DNA of 8,678 bases from Firmicutes bacterium UBA5227 (GCA_002409285.1 DHUT01000099.1:4932-13609), one strand, 5' to 3'. Positions 1 through 6,293 are shown, counted from the stretch's first letter. Translations and numbers: made by a program. Notes: generated from the letters alone by a model not told the origin.

Positions 1-735
1 GGGCAGATCCTCCACAGTATACTCGGTTTCGGGTTTCATAATACCATTATTATGTACAACCATATTACCGGCTCTTAGGCTCATGGAAGAAGGAATGCAT
101 TTAGAAGCATATACAGAGCGGAGAACTCCATTGTGAACATCATTGTAAAGCATTGGAAAATTACCGTTATAATTTCCGTAATCTACATCGCTGTCATATT
201 CATAATAATATGCAGGACCAATTTCGCTTGCCTTTCCCCCGGGAAAGGCTCTGATTGCTGCTGCCGCAAGGTATTGCCTATCCTTATCAAGTTTAATGAA
301 GTTTCCATTTTCAACTGTTCCATCATTTGCATATGGATTAACCATTCTGAAAAAATTTGAGTATGAGTTTAAGTTTTCCTCATAATAATTAGAATCATTT
401 ATGTATCCCATGCACATTGCTTTTTTAACATCATTGACAAATACATTTACATCCTTATACGTATTGTCAGGCTGTAATGTAATAAGATATGAAAGCAGAT
501 CAGGTATGTTGACTGTTTTAGCTGTACCTGAAAGCTTTTCATATCCAGGAATAGACATTTCTTCAACTATTTTGGCTATTTTGTCCGTATCATTTCCTGC
601 GGAGTTTATTTCGGACATACATTTTAAAAATACCTTAGTGCTGTCTGTTTCTGTTTTCTCCGCATAGGCAAATGAAAATTGACTTGCCATAATAACAAAG
701 CTCAGAAAAAAACTGATTAAACGTTTACTTTTCAT
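1..735 (-). CDS. Secreted protein of unknown function (N-terminal part, runs off the window)
   Basis: The reverse strand reads open for 245 codons from an ATG at 735 to the window edge, so the C-terminus is missing. The start is supported by AAGGAG at 743-748, 7 nt upstream. The N-terminus is a textbook signal peptide: basic MKSKR, a hydrophobic stretch to about residue 22, and a signal peptidase I site after AYA (residues 23-25). No lipobox is seen, so the protein is probably exported. The mature part is polar and rich in Asn, Asp and Tyr (for example a PAYYYEYDSDVDYGN stretch near residues 175-190). A segment near residues 92-112 (YKDVNVFVNDVKKAMCMGYI) is faintly like an S-layer homology repeat, but too weak to call. 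I do not recognise the family. The gene is divergent from the next one and has a sigma-54-type promoter, which suggests regulated rather than housekeeping expression. Confidence 0.85.
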   Translation of the reverse strand, partial: MKSKRLISFFLSFVIMASQFSFAYAEKTETDSTKVFLKCMSEINSAGNDTDKIAKIVEEMSIPGYEKLSGTAKTVNIPDLLSYLITLQPDNTYKDVNVFVNDVKKAMCMGYINDSNYYEENLNSYSNFFRMVNPYANDGTVENGNFIKLDKDRQYLAAAAIRAFPGGKASEIGPAYYYEYDSDVDYGNYNGNFPMLYNDVHNGVLRSVYASKCIPSSMSLRAGNMVVHNNGIMKPETEYTVEDLP

Positions 736-1051
736 TGTTGGTCTCCTTATTTTTTTAATATATCACTTTATCAAAATGCAAGAATTGTGCCATATTAAGA
801 AACGATAGTATATCAATAAATATTTCGGTCGATAATATTAATTGGTGATTATTTTATATCCAATTGCCATTAATATTTGCCAATAAGAATCAGTGAATTA
901 TATTACAGTAGACCCTTTCACATTGTTCAGTATAACGTAAAAAATAAAATAAAATTTTAATTTTAATCATTTTCTAATTTTCCATTAATAACTTTTAAAT
1001 TAATTAAGCGTATGATATAATTAATATAATTGGAATATGGGGAGATGCTGA
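736..1051. other. Divergent AT-rich intergenic region
   Basis: This region separates the secreted-protein gene (minus) from the small membrane-protein gene (plus). It holds the sigma-54 candidate at 777-792, a weak sigma-A candidate on the minus strand at 807-835, and two near-identical TTGCCA(T/A)TAA direct repeats at 864-873 and 877-886. It also has TATAAT hexamers at 1016-1021 and 1025-1030 that could serve the plus-strand gene, though neither has a recognisable -35 element. The stretch 939-1000 is almost pure A/T. I find no open reading frame or RNA gene in it. Confidence 0.6.
766..792 (-). promoter_or_regulatory. Candidate sigma-54 (RpoN/SigL) promoter of the secreted-protein gene
   Basis: On the minus strand, 792-777 reads TGGCAC-AATTC-TTGCA. 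This matches every core position of the sigma-54 consensus TGGCAC-N5-TTGCA, with GG (791-790) and GC (779-778) exactly 10 bases apart. Counting 12 bases from the -12 element puts transcription start near 766. That leaves a leader of about 31 nt containing the AAGGAG ribosome binding site, so geometry, orientation and gene all agree. A sigma-A alternative lies further upstream (minus-strand TATACT at 812-807 with an extended TG, and a poor -35 TTATCG at 835-830). Sigma-54 promoters need an enhancer-binding ATPase, and no such gene is in the window. Confidence 0.68.
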
Positions 1052-1273
1052 ATGGAAATATTATTAGGATTAGCTGTATTTTTCATCTTTATAGGTTCCG
1101 CAATTAAAGTTGGAGCTGTAATGCTGAAGGTGCTGTTTACAATCATAGGTTCTGTAGTTGGATTTGTTCTTATAATGGCTCTTATACCCTTGGGTATCGG
1201 ACTATTGATTATACCTGCCCTAATTATAGGAATAATTGTTGCGGTAGTAAAGTGTATAAAAATGATTTGTTAG
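1052..1273 (+). CDS. Small hydrophobic membrane protein, 73 aa
   Basis: The ATG at 1052 is preceded by GGGGAG (1039-1044), 7 nt away, and the frame closes with TAG at 1271-1273. The protein is almost entirely Ile, Leu, Val, Gly, Ala and Phe, with two probable membrane spans (about residues 3-20 and 26-65). The second is long and Gly/Pro-punctuated, and could be two short helices. The only clear charges are Glu2, Lys19, Lys26 and the C-terminal Lys67/Lys70, and Cys68 and Cys73 lie near the end (KCIKMIC). There is no signal peptidase site or known motif. It looks like one of the small membrane proteins common in Clostridia, but I cannot assign a function. The good ribosome binding site and non-random composition argue that it is real. 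The following promoter at 1284 starts a separate unit, so this gene is probably monocistronic, although no clear terminator separates them. Confidence 0.7.
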   Translation: MEILLGLAVFFIFIGSAIKVGAVMLKVLFTIIGSVVGFVLIMALIPLGIGLLIIPALIIGIIVAVVKCIKMIC

Positions 1274-1283
1274 TTAAAAAATG

Positions 1284-1312
1284 TTGACAAATGTTTGAGA
1301 TTTATGTATAGT
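1284..1312 (+). promoter_or_regulatory. Sigma-A promoter of the metG T-box transcript
   Basis: The -35 box is TTGACA (1284-1289), exactly consensus. The -10 box is TATAGT (1307-1312), and the spacer is 17 bp. Transcription would start near 1319, about 27 nt before the first T-box helix, giving a leader of roughly 314 nt before metG. Confidence 0.85.
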
Positions 1313-1345
1313 TTTACACATAGTAAACAATAATAAATAAACAGT

Positions 1346-1587
1346 TAAAGCGATGAAGAGAAGAGTAATTTTGCAATCATGACAAAGAGAACCGGGGAAG
1401 GTGTGAGCCGGGGATTGATTCATTATGAACATGGTCTTGGAGCTTTGTACCTGAGCGGAAGTAAGGGTATGACGAGGCATACGTTATATGCCAGGGTTAA
1501 ACCCGTTGAGGCACATATTGTGAGGTATGTGCGAATAAGAGTGGTAACGCGGAATTTCGCCTCTTTGCTTATGCAAAGAGGCTTTTT
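1346..1587 (+). promoter_or_regulatory. T-box leader (tRNA-Met sensing riboswitch) of metG
   Basis: All the main T-box parts can be seen. Stem I is closed by AAAGC (1347-1351) with GCUUU (1442-1446), then a GA/K-turn motif (GAUG 1352-1355 opposite GGA 1439-1441), then AAGA (1356-1359) with UCUU (1435-1438). The specifier loop has AGUA on its 5' side (1364-1367). On its 3' side GAAC is followed by the codon AUG (1431-1433), which specifies methionine. The distal loop AAGGUGUGAGCCGG fits the conserved AG-bulge/distal-loop module. Stem III is a 7-bp hairpin (1511-1517 with 1526-1532). The T-box sequence AGAGUGGUAACGCGG (1538-1552) contains UGGU (1542-1545), complementary to the ACCA end expected of tRNA-Met. 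Uncharged tRNA-Met would stabilise AAGAG (1537-1541) pairing with CUCUU (1561-1565), which breaks the terminator and lets metG be transcribed. Confidence 0.95.
1559..1587 (+). terminator. Regulatory terminator of the metG T-box
   Basis: GCCUCUUUGC (1559-1568) pairs perfectly with GCAAAGAGGC (1573-1582) around a UUAU loop, followed by five U (1583-1587). The 5' arm includes the CUCUU (1561-1565) that the antiterminator also needs, so the two folds exclude each other. This is the expected default OFF state when tRNA-Met is charged. Confidence 0.95.
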
Positions 1588-1632
1588 CATAGCCCTAACC
1601 CCATTAAAATATTAGGAGGAAGTGTGTAAAGT

Positions 1633-3600
1633 ATGAATAAAGGAAAATATTACTTAACAACGGCAATTGCATATACATCCGGCAAACCCCATATAGGAAA
1701 TACATATGAAATAGTTCTTGCCGACAGTATTGCAAGATTCAAAAAGTTAAACGGGTACGATGTATATTTCCAAACCGGAACAGACGAACATGGAGAAAAA
1801 ATTCAAATTAAAGCAAAAGAAGCAAATAAGACGCCTCAGCAGTTCGTGGATGAGGTAGCAGGAGAAATCAAACGAATATGGGATTTGATGAACACCAGCT
1901 ATGATAAATTTGTTCGAACAACTGACCCTGTACATGTGGAAAAAGTACAGCAAATATTTAAAAAGCTTTATGACCAGGGTGACATATATAAAGGATATTA
2001 TGAAGGATGGTATTGCACACCTGATGAAGCATTCTTTACGGAATCCCAGCTAATTGACGGAAAATGTCCTGATTGCGGAAGAGAAGTACACATGGCAAGA
2101 GAAGAGGCATATTTCTTTAAGATGAGCAAGTATGCCGACAGATTGATGAAACATATTGAAGAAAACCCCAAATTTATTCAGCCTGAATCACGCAAAAATG
2201 AAATGGTTAATAATTTTATTAAGCCCGGGCTCCAAGACCTTTGCGTTTCGAGAACTTCATTTGACTGGGGTATTCCGGTAACCTTTGATGAAGGTCACGT
2301 TGTATATGTGTGGATTGATGCGTTAAGCAACTATATTACCTTCTTGGGATATGATGTGGATGGGAATCACGGTGATTTATATAAAAAATATTGGCCTGCG
2401 GATCTTCATTTAATAGGAAAAGATATATTAAGATTCCATACCATTTACTGGCCTATCCTGCTTATGGCATTAGGAGAGGAGCTTCCGAAACAGGTGTTCG
2501 GTCATCCATGGCTTTTGATCGGTGAAAATAAAATGAGCAAATCAAAGGGAAATGTAATTTATGCAGATGATTTGGCAGGTCTGTTCGGAGTCGATGCAAT
2601 CAGATACTTTGTATTGCACGAAATGCCGTTTGCAAATGACGGCACATTGACCTATGAACTATTAATCGAAAGAATAAATTCTGACCTGGCAAATATTCTT
2701 GGAAACTTGGTCAACAGAACCGTTACTATGACAAACAAATATTTCAACGGAGAAGTTCTTCCACAGACAGACTGTGAGCCAATAGATGATGAGCTGATCA
2801 GGCTTGCTCTTGAAACTCCTGTAAAAGTTGAAAAGAAAATGGATGATCTGAGAGTATCCGATGCTATTGATGAAATATTTGCACTTTTGAGAAGAAGCAA
2901 TAAGTATATTGATGAAACCCAGCCCTGGATTCTCGGAAAAGATGAAAGCAAGAAAGCAAGGCTTGGAACAGTATTATACAACCTGTTGGAATCAATCAGG
3001 ATAGCTGCAGTTTTGTTAGAACCATTTTTGCCTGAAACTTCGCAAAAAATATTAAAGCAGTTAAATACCGAAAAGAAAGACTGGGAATCACTGCAAAGTT
3101 TTGACGGGATGGCTCCGGGACAAAAAGTCGGTATACCGGAAATATTATTTGCAAGAATTGATGCGGTAAAAAAGATGGAAGAAATAACTAAAATTAGCGA
3201 AACAAAGGAAACTCCAAAAGCTGAAGCTGAGATTAAGGGCGAAAAAAACCCTGAAGAAAAAGAAGAAGTTGATAACAACCTTGTAACAATTGATGATTTT
3301 GATAAATTAGACCTGAGAGTTGCAGAAGTTATCAAGGCAGAAAAACATCCTAATGCCGACAAGCTTCTTGTGTTTCAGCTCAAGGTTGGAGATGAGACAA
3401 GGCAGGTAGTTTCGGGAATTGCAAAATATTACAAGCCTGAAGAACTGGTTGGTAAGAAGGTTGTGATGGTTTATAATTTAAAACCTGTCACACTGAGAGG
3501 AATTGAATCCAAAGGAATGCTTCTGACCGCCGAAAAAGGGAAGAGGTTAACCATGCTTTCAACGCTTGAAGATATAGAAAGCGGAGCAACAGTATCGTAA
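1633..3600 (+). CDS. metG: Methionyl-tRNA synthetase with C-terminal tRNA-binding domain
   Basis: This cytoplasmic class I aminoacyl-tRNA synthetase charges tRNA-Met with methionine using ATP. The protein has 655 residues, normal for the long bacterial form. The HIGH-type signature is HIGN (residues 20-23) and the second signature is KMSKS (300-304). Between them lies the connective insertion with a zinc-knuckle remnant: Cys128, Cys145 and Cys148, but Asp131 where a fourth ligand is often found. An anticodon-binding helical domain follows (about 340-500), then a charged Glu/Lys linker (about 515-549). Residues 550-655 form an EMAPII/Trbp111-like OB-fold tRNA-binding domain (LDLRVAEVIKAEKHPNADKL, NLKPVTLRGIESKGM), which helps the enzyme dimerise and hold tRNA. 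The start follows AGGAGG (1614-1619) at a longish 13-nt spacing, but no better in-frame start exists. Expression is controlled by the T-box leader immediately upstream, and a hairpin terminator follows the TAA. Confidence 0.98.
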   Translation: MNKGKYYLTTAIAYTSGKPHIGNTYEIVLADSIARFKKLNGYDVYFQTGTDEHGEKIQIKAKEANKTPQQFVDEVAGEIKRIWDLMNTSYDKFVRTTDPVHVEKVQQIFKKLYDQGDIYKGYYEGWYCTPDEAFFTESQLIDGKCPDCGREVHMAREEAYFFKMSKYADRLMKHIEENPKFIQPESRKNEMVNNFIKPGLQDLCVSRTSFDWGIPVTFDEGHVVYVWIDALSNYITFLGYDVDGNHGDLYKKYWPADLHLIGKDILRFHTIYWPILLMALGEELPKQVFGHPWLLIGENKMSKSKGNVIYADDLAGLFGVDAIRYFVLHEMPFANDGTLTYELLIERINSDLANILGNLVNRTVTMTNKYFNGEVLPQTDCEPIDDELIRLALETPVKVEKKMDDLRVSDAIDEIFALLRRSNKYIDETQPWILGKDESKKARLGTVLYNLLESIRIAAVLLEPFLPETSQKILKQLNTEKKDWESLQSFDGMAPGQKVGIPEILFARIDAVKKMEEITKISETKETPKAEAEIKGEKNPEEKEEVDNNLVTIDDFDKLDLRVAEVIKAEKHPNADKLLVFQLKVGDETRQVVSGIAKYYKPEELVGKKVVMVYNLKPVTLRGIESKGMLLTAEKGKRLTMLSTLEDIESGATVS

Positions 3601-3604
3601 TGAA

Positions 3605-3640
3605 AATAGCTGAACCGTAGTTCAGCTATTATTTCTATAA
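3605..3640. terminator. Terminator between convergent metG and desulfoferrodoxin genes
   Basis: AATAGCTGAA (3605-3614) and TTCAGCTATT (3621-3630) form a perfect 10-bp stem with a CCGTAG loop. On the plus strand the tail is T-rich but interrupted (ATTTCTATAATTTCT). On the minus strand the stem runs into TTTT. The hairpin lies between two converging stop codons and so probably serves both genes. Confidence 0.75.
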
Positions 3641-3645
3641 TTTCT

Positions 3646-4029
3646 CTATGCTTCTTTTTTCCATAAACCGTGGAGATTGCAATACTCATATGCGGCAACT
3701 GCTTTGTCGCCGTCATTCAATGCGAATACAGCCTTTGGTTCATCCCCCGGGTTCAGGCATTTTCTCTGAACTCCTTCTTTTGTTTCAAGATAAATCCATT
3801 GAATCCAGTGTTCTTCAACCATTGGATGAGTTACGCTTCCTACTTTAACTGTAACTTTGTTTCCTTCAACCTCAATTACAGGGACATGTTTTTCAACAGC
3901 AGCGTCAACAGTGTTTGGAGTAAGCTCTTCCATTTCGTTTCCACAGCATACTAAAGTGCCGCCACCTTCATTAATCAGACATACTAAATTACCACAGGTA
4001 TTACATTTAAAAAATTTCGCTTTGCACAT
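3646..4029 (-). CDS. dfx: Desulfoferrodoxin (two-iron superoxide reductase)
   Basis: The enzyme reduces superoxide to hydrogen peroxide in the cytoplasm without making oxygen, a defence typical of anaerobes. The 127-residue length is usual for the two-domain (2Fe) form. The N-terminal desulforedoxin-like domain has the complete Fe(Cys)4 set, C9-x2-C12 and C28-C29-G. The C-terminal catalytic domain has the EKHVP motif (46-50) with Lys47 and His48, then His68 and His74 (HPMVEEHWIQW), and Cys117 and His120 in CNLHGLW. These give the four His and one Cys that hold the active-site iron. All ligands are present, so it should be functional. The ATG at 4029 has AGGAGG (4040-4035) 5 nt upstream. The gene is convergent with metG and divergent from the CYTH gene, so it probably stands alone. 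Rubredoxin, the usual electron donor, is not in the window. Confidence 0.97.
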   Translation of the reverse strand: MCKAKFFKCNTCGNLVCLINEGGGTLVCCGNEMEELTPNTVDAAVEKHVPVIEVEGNKVTVKVGSVTHPMVEEHWIQWIYLETKEGVQRKCLNPGDEPKAVFALNDGDKAVAAYEYCNLHGLWKKEA

Positions 4030-4189
4030 ATTGTCCTCCTAAAATTATATAATTTAACGATTAATTTATACCCATTAATATACCCCTTAAACATATTGTT
4101 ACTTAATTAGCTTGTTTTTTAATTTTCAGCGTCTGGGTTGATCACAGCCACTGCACTAACCATATAACATATTCACTCTTTATAAAGCA

Positions 4190-4220
4190 ATTATAGCACA
4201 TAATTTAATTATATTATCAA
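4190..4220 (-). promoter_or_regulatory. Possible extended -10 promoter of the desulfoferrodoxin gene
   Basis: On the minus strand, TGCTATAAT (4198-4190) is an exact extended -10 element. A -35-like TTGATA (4220-4215) sits 19 bp upstream, longer than ideal. Transcription would start near 4183, giving a leader of about 150 nt. A 10-bp palindrome CTTTATAAAG (4178-4187) covers the predicted start. A TATAAT at 4049-4044 (minus) is too close to the ribosome binding site to be the promoter. Confidence 0.4.
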
Positions 4221-4255
4221 TTTTTTGTAATTTTTATTTAAATTTATTAATTTTG

Positions 4256-4264
4256 TGATATAAT
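4256..4264 (+). promoter_or_regulatory. Extended -10 promoter of the CYTH gene
   Basis: TGATATAAT (4256-4264) is a perfect extended -10 element in very AT-rich DNA. No good -35 box is seen at 16-18 bp, which extended -10 promoters tolerate. Transcription would start near 4271, about 20 nt before the chosen ATG at 4292. This excludes a usable TTG start at 4280, whose codon lies in the ribosome binding site. Confidence 0.6.
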
Positions 4265-4291
4265 ATGTAAAATGCAGCCTTGGAGGGAAAC

Positions 4292-4822
4292 ATGAAGGAA
4301 AAGGAAGTCAAGGTTCTTAATATTGATAAAGAAGAGATTGAAAGAAAGCTTATTAATATTGGAGCAAATCTAATTAAAGATGAAAATCAGATAAATTACA
4401 GGTTTGATACTGATGACGGTTTTCTCAAAAAAACGTACAATGGCTATTTAAGAATAAGAATTACTAAAAATTTATTAAATGGTGAAGTAAAACACACACT
4501 GACATTTAAAAGAGCCCTAAAGAGAAATACTTTAAGAATAAATGAGGAAACCGAAACAGAAATTTCCGATTGGGAAAGCACTGCAAAAATATTAGTCTTT
4601 TTAGGTTACAAGCAAAAAAGACCCGGATATAAGCACAGAAGGTCATACAAATATGATAATATAATCTTTGAAATTGACACATGGGATGAGGATACCTACT
4701 CAAAGCCTTACCTTGAAATAGAAATGAACTCGGAGGAAGACCTGGAAAGAGCAATACTACTTTTAGATTTAGACAGAAGTCAGGTTACAACGAAGCCCAT
4801 TGATGAGCTTAGCAAGGAATAA
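4292..4822 (+). CDS. CYTH-domain (triphosphate tunnel metalloenzyme) protein
   Basis: The 176-residue protein has the CYTH signature ExExK right at the N-terminus (Glu3-Lys-Glu5-Val-Lys7). Down the chain come the alternating charged strands that line the tunnel in this superfamily: YRFDT (36-40), LRIRI with Arg54/Arg56 (53-57), LTFKR (70-74), ETETEIS (86-92), KHRRSYKYDN (114-123), FEIDTWD (126-132) and YLEIEM (140-145). Family members hydrolyse triphosphates (thiamine triphosphate, tripolyphosphate) or, in CyaB-type proteins, make cAMP, using divalent metals. The exact substrate cannot be read from sequence. Bacterial single-domain members of this size are most often inorganic triphosphatases or of unknown role. 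I chose the ATG at 4292 because GGAGGG (4282-4287) precedes it and the ExExK motif then sits at residues 3-7 as usual. It has its own promoter and is followed by another, so it is probably transcribed alone. Confidence 0.9.
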   Translation: MKEKEVKVLNIDKEEIERKLINIGANLIKDENQINYRFDTDDGFLKKTYNGYLRIRITKNLLNGEVKHTLTFKRALKRNTLRINEETETEISDWESTAKILVFLGYKQKRPGYKHRRSYKYDNIIFEIDTWDEDTYSKPYLEIEMNSEEDLERAILLLDLDRSQVTTKPIDELSKE

Positions 4823-4851
4823 AAATATGTCTGTCAATCAGTAAAAAATAT

Positions 4852-4879
4852 TTGCATGAATAAAAAAATATGGTATACT
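4852..4879 (+). promoter_or_regulatory. Promoter of the ECF-S/coaX operon
   Basis: TTGCAT (4852-4857), a 16-bp spacer and TATACT (4874-4879), with the extended element TGG just before the -10 (4871-4873). The predicted start near 4886 leaves a leader of about 46 nt, too short for a typical riboswitch. Confidence 0.7.
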
Positions 4880-4931
4880 ATTTTCAAATTTGTCTTGTAT
4901 CTGTTTTACAGAACGAGAACAGGAGGATAAT

Positions 4932-5513
4932 ATGAATAGAAATTCTAAAGCAGGCAAACTTACCTTTATGGGAGTTATGCTGGCGCTTACAATTGTTTTT
5001 GTTGCTTTGACAGCAATTCCTACAACTTCCGCTTCAATGGCTCTTTTGATATTTTTGCCAACAATAGTGACAAGTATCATTCAGGGACCTAAATCCGGAG
5101 CTGCAATGGGAGCCTTCGCAGGTGCCGCAACATTGATTCGAGCTTTATCAGCTCCCACATCTCCGCTGGACTATCTTTTTTTAAATCCTTTAGTTGCAAT
5201 TTTACCCAGGATTTTTATCGGAGTAGTTCCGTACTATGTTTATAAATTACTTAAAGACCTAATTAAATCTAAAACAATAACGCTTTTGATTGCAGGGGTT
5301 TCGGGAGCAATTACGAATACTGCCCTTGTTATTTTGATGCTCTATGTTGTTTACAGCGAAGAGATTGTGAAAATGAGTGCCGAGCTTGGTATTGGAACTA
5401 CCTTTGCGGCATTTGCAATATTTTTAATTTCCACAAGTGCGCTGATAGAAAGCTCTGTGGCGGGAATAGGTACTGCTGCCGTAGTTAATGTATACAATAA
5501 AATTAATAAGTAG
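4932..5513 (+). CDS. ECF transporter substrate-binding (S) membrane protein, probably for pantothenate
   Basis: The 193-residue protein has about six membrane segments (roughly residues 12-30, 36-50, 57-72, 84-105, 115-140 and 156-185), short loops and a basic C-terminus. This is the size and layout of S components of energy-coupling-factor vitamin transporters. S components bind the vitamin and share a common ATPase/EcfT module, which is not encoded here. The substrate is inferred from context: the gene ends 9 nt before coaX and its stop codon TAG is part of coaX's ribosome binding site, so uptake and the first step of coenzyme A synthesis are translationally coupled. Pantothenate S proteins (PanT) were assigned to this kind of neighbourhood. 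The start is the ATG at 4932 with AGGAGG (4921-4926); the frame extends upstream to a TTG at 4890, but without a ribosome binding site. Other vitamin substrates cannot be excluded. Confidence 0.82.
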   Translation: MNRNSKAGKLTFMGVMLALTIVFVALTAIPTTSASMALLIFLPTIVTSIIQGPKSGAAMGAFAGAATLIRALSAPTSPLDYLFLNPLVAILPRIFIGVVPYYVYKLLKDLIKSKTITLLIAGVSGAITNTALVILMLYVVYSEEIVKMSAELGIGTTFAAFAIFLISTSALIESSVAGIGTAAVVNVYNKINK

Positions 5514-5522
5514 GAGGAACAT

Positions 5523-6293
5523 ATGATTTTAGCAGTGGATATAGGCAATACTAATATTGTTGTGGGGGTTTACGACGGAGATAAGCTTGCAGGAAGCTGG
5601 AGAATGGTTACGAGAAGTGAGAAAACTTCGGATGAATATGGTATATCTATAGTCAATTTATTGGAATACAGCAATATTGACCATATAAAAATAAAGAGCG
5701 CAATAGTTTCATCAGTCGTACCAAATGTAATGCATTCTTTTGAAAACGCATTAAGAAAATATTTTAATATTTCTCCAATAATAGTAGGACCTGGAATTAA
5801 AACAGGGATAACAATATCCACAGAGAATCCACGGGAGGTAGGCGCAGACAGAATTGTCGGTATTGTTGCTGCATATCATATGTTTGGAGGCCCATTGATT
5901 GTAATAGACTTCGGAACGGCAACCACCTATGATGTGGTAAGTGAAAAGGGAGAATTCAAGTATGGTATTACATCACCGGGAATTCAAATTACAGCAGATG
6001 CATTGTGGCAAAGAACAGCACAGCTGCCAAGCGTTGAAATAAAAAAACCCGAGTCCATACTTGCAAAAAATACTGTAACCAGCATACAGGCAGGTCTGGT
6101 TTACGGCTACATCGGACAGGTGGAATACATTATAAAAAAAATAAAGGAAGAACTGGCAGCAGAAAATATGAAGGTTGTTGCTACGGGAGGATTAGGAAGA
6201 ATAATCTACGATGAAACATCAATGATTGATGTATATGACCCAGAGCTGCTATTCAAGGGCTTAAAAATAATCCACGATAAAAATCAGAAATAA
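5523..6293 (+). CDS. coaX: Type III pantothenate kinase
   Basis: This cytoplasmic enzyme uses ATP to phosphorylate pantothenate, the first committed step of coenzyme A synthesis. Type III enzymes are not feedback-inhibited by CoA and use a monovalent cation. The 256-residue protein has the ASKHA-fold phosphate loop DIGNTN (6-11), the catalytic GADR motif with Asp109 (107-110), the second phosphate motif DFGTATTYD (129-137), the PG loop (SPGIQ, 151-155) and the adenosine motif TGGLG (221-225). The residues before the PG loop read KYG (146-148), where many homologues have a GG pair, a small deviation. The ribosome binding site AGGAGG (5512-5517) overlaps the upstream stop codon. A terminator follows, so the operon is just the S component plus coaX. 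Confidence 0.97.
   Translation: MILAVDIGNTNIVVGVYDGDKLAGSWRMVTRSEKTSDEYGISIVNLLEYSNIDHIKIKSAIVSSVVPNVMHSFENALRKYFNISPIIVGPGIKTGITISTENPREVGADRIVGIVAAYHMFGGPLIVIDFGTATTYDVVSEKGEFKYGITSPGIQITADALWQRTAQLPSVEIKKPESILAKNTVTSIQAGLVYGYIGQVEYIIKKIKEELAAENMKVVATGGLGRIIYDETSMIDVYDPELLFKGLKIIHDKNQK

Noticed and set aside
133..667. Two plus-strand open frames (133-360, 401-667)
   Set aside because: Both are antisense to the secreted-protein gene, which has a signal peptide, a ribosome binding site and a continuous frame of 245 codons.
1379..1615. Plus-strand open frame of 78 codons upstream of metG
   Set aside because: It lies wholly within the T-box leader, whose structure explains the sequence. The reading frame is accidental and has no ribosome binding site.
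2652..3362. Minus-strand open frame of 236 codons inside metG
   Set aside because: It is the antisense shadow of a well-supported metG. Its product is low-complexity Ser/Leu/Ile-rich and has no plausible ribosome binding site.
3648..4042. Plus-strand open frames antisense to desulfoferrodoxin
   Set aside because: The minus-strand protein contains every metal ligand of its family, so the opposite frames are shadows.
4136..4160. Possible structured RNA (GGTT...AACC hairpin) in the 4030-4291 intergenic region
   Set aside because: The pairing is only 4 plus 3 bp with a large internal loop, and no known riboswitch motif is visible.
4178..4198. PerR/Fur-like box near the desulfoferrodoxin promoter
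   Set aside because: The palindromic CTTTATAAAG and adjacent CTATAAT do not fit the 7-1-7 spacing of PerR boxes, and AT-rich DNA makes short palindromes common.
4886..4931. Riboswitch in the leader of the ECF-S gene
   Set aside because: ECF genes often have riboswitches, but the leader from the predicted start is only about 46 nt and shows no conserved core or terminator hairpin.
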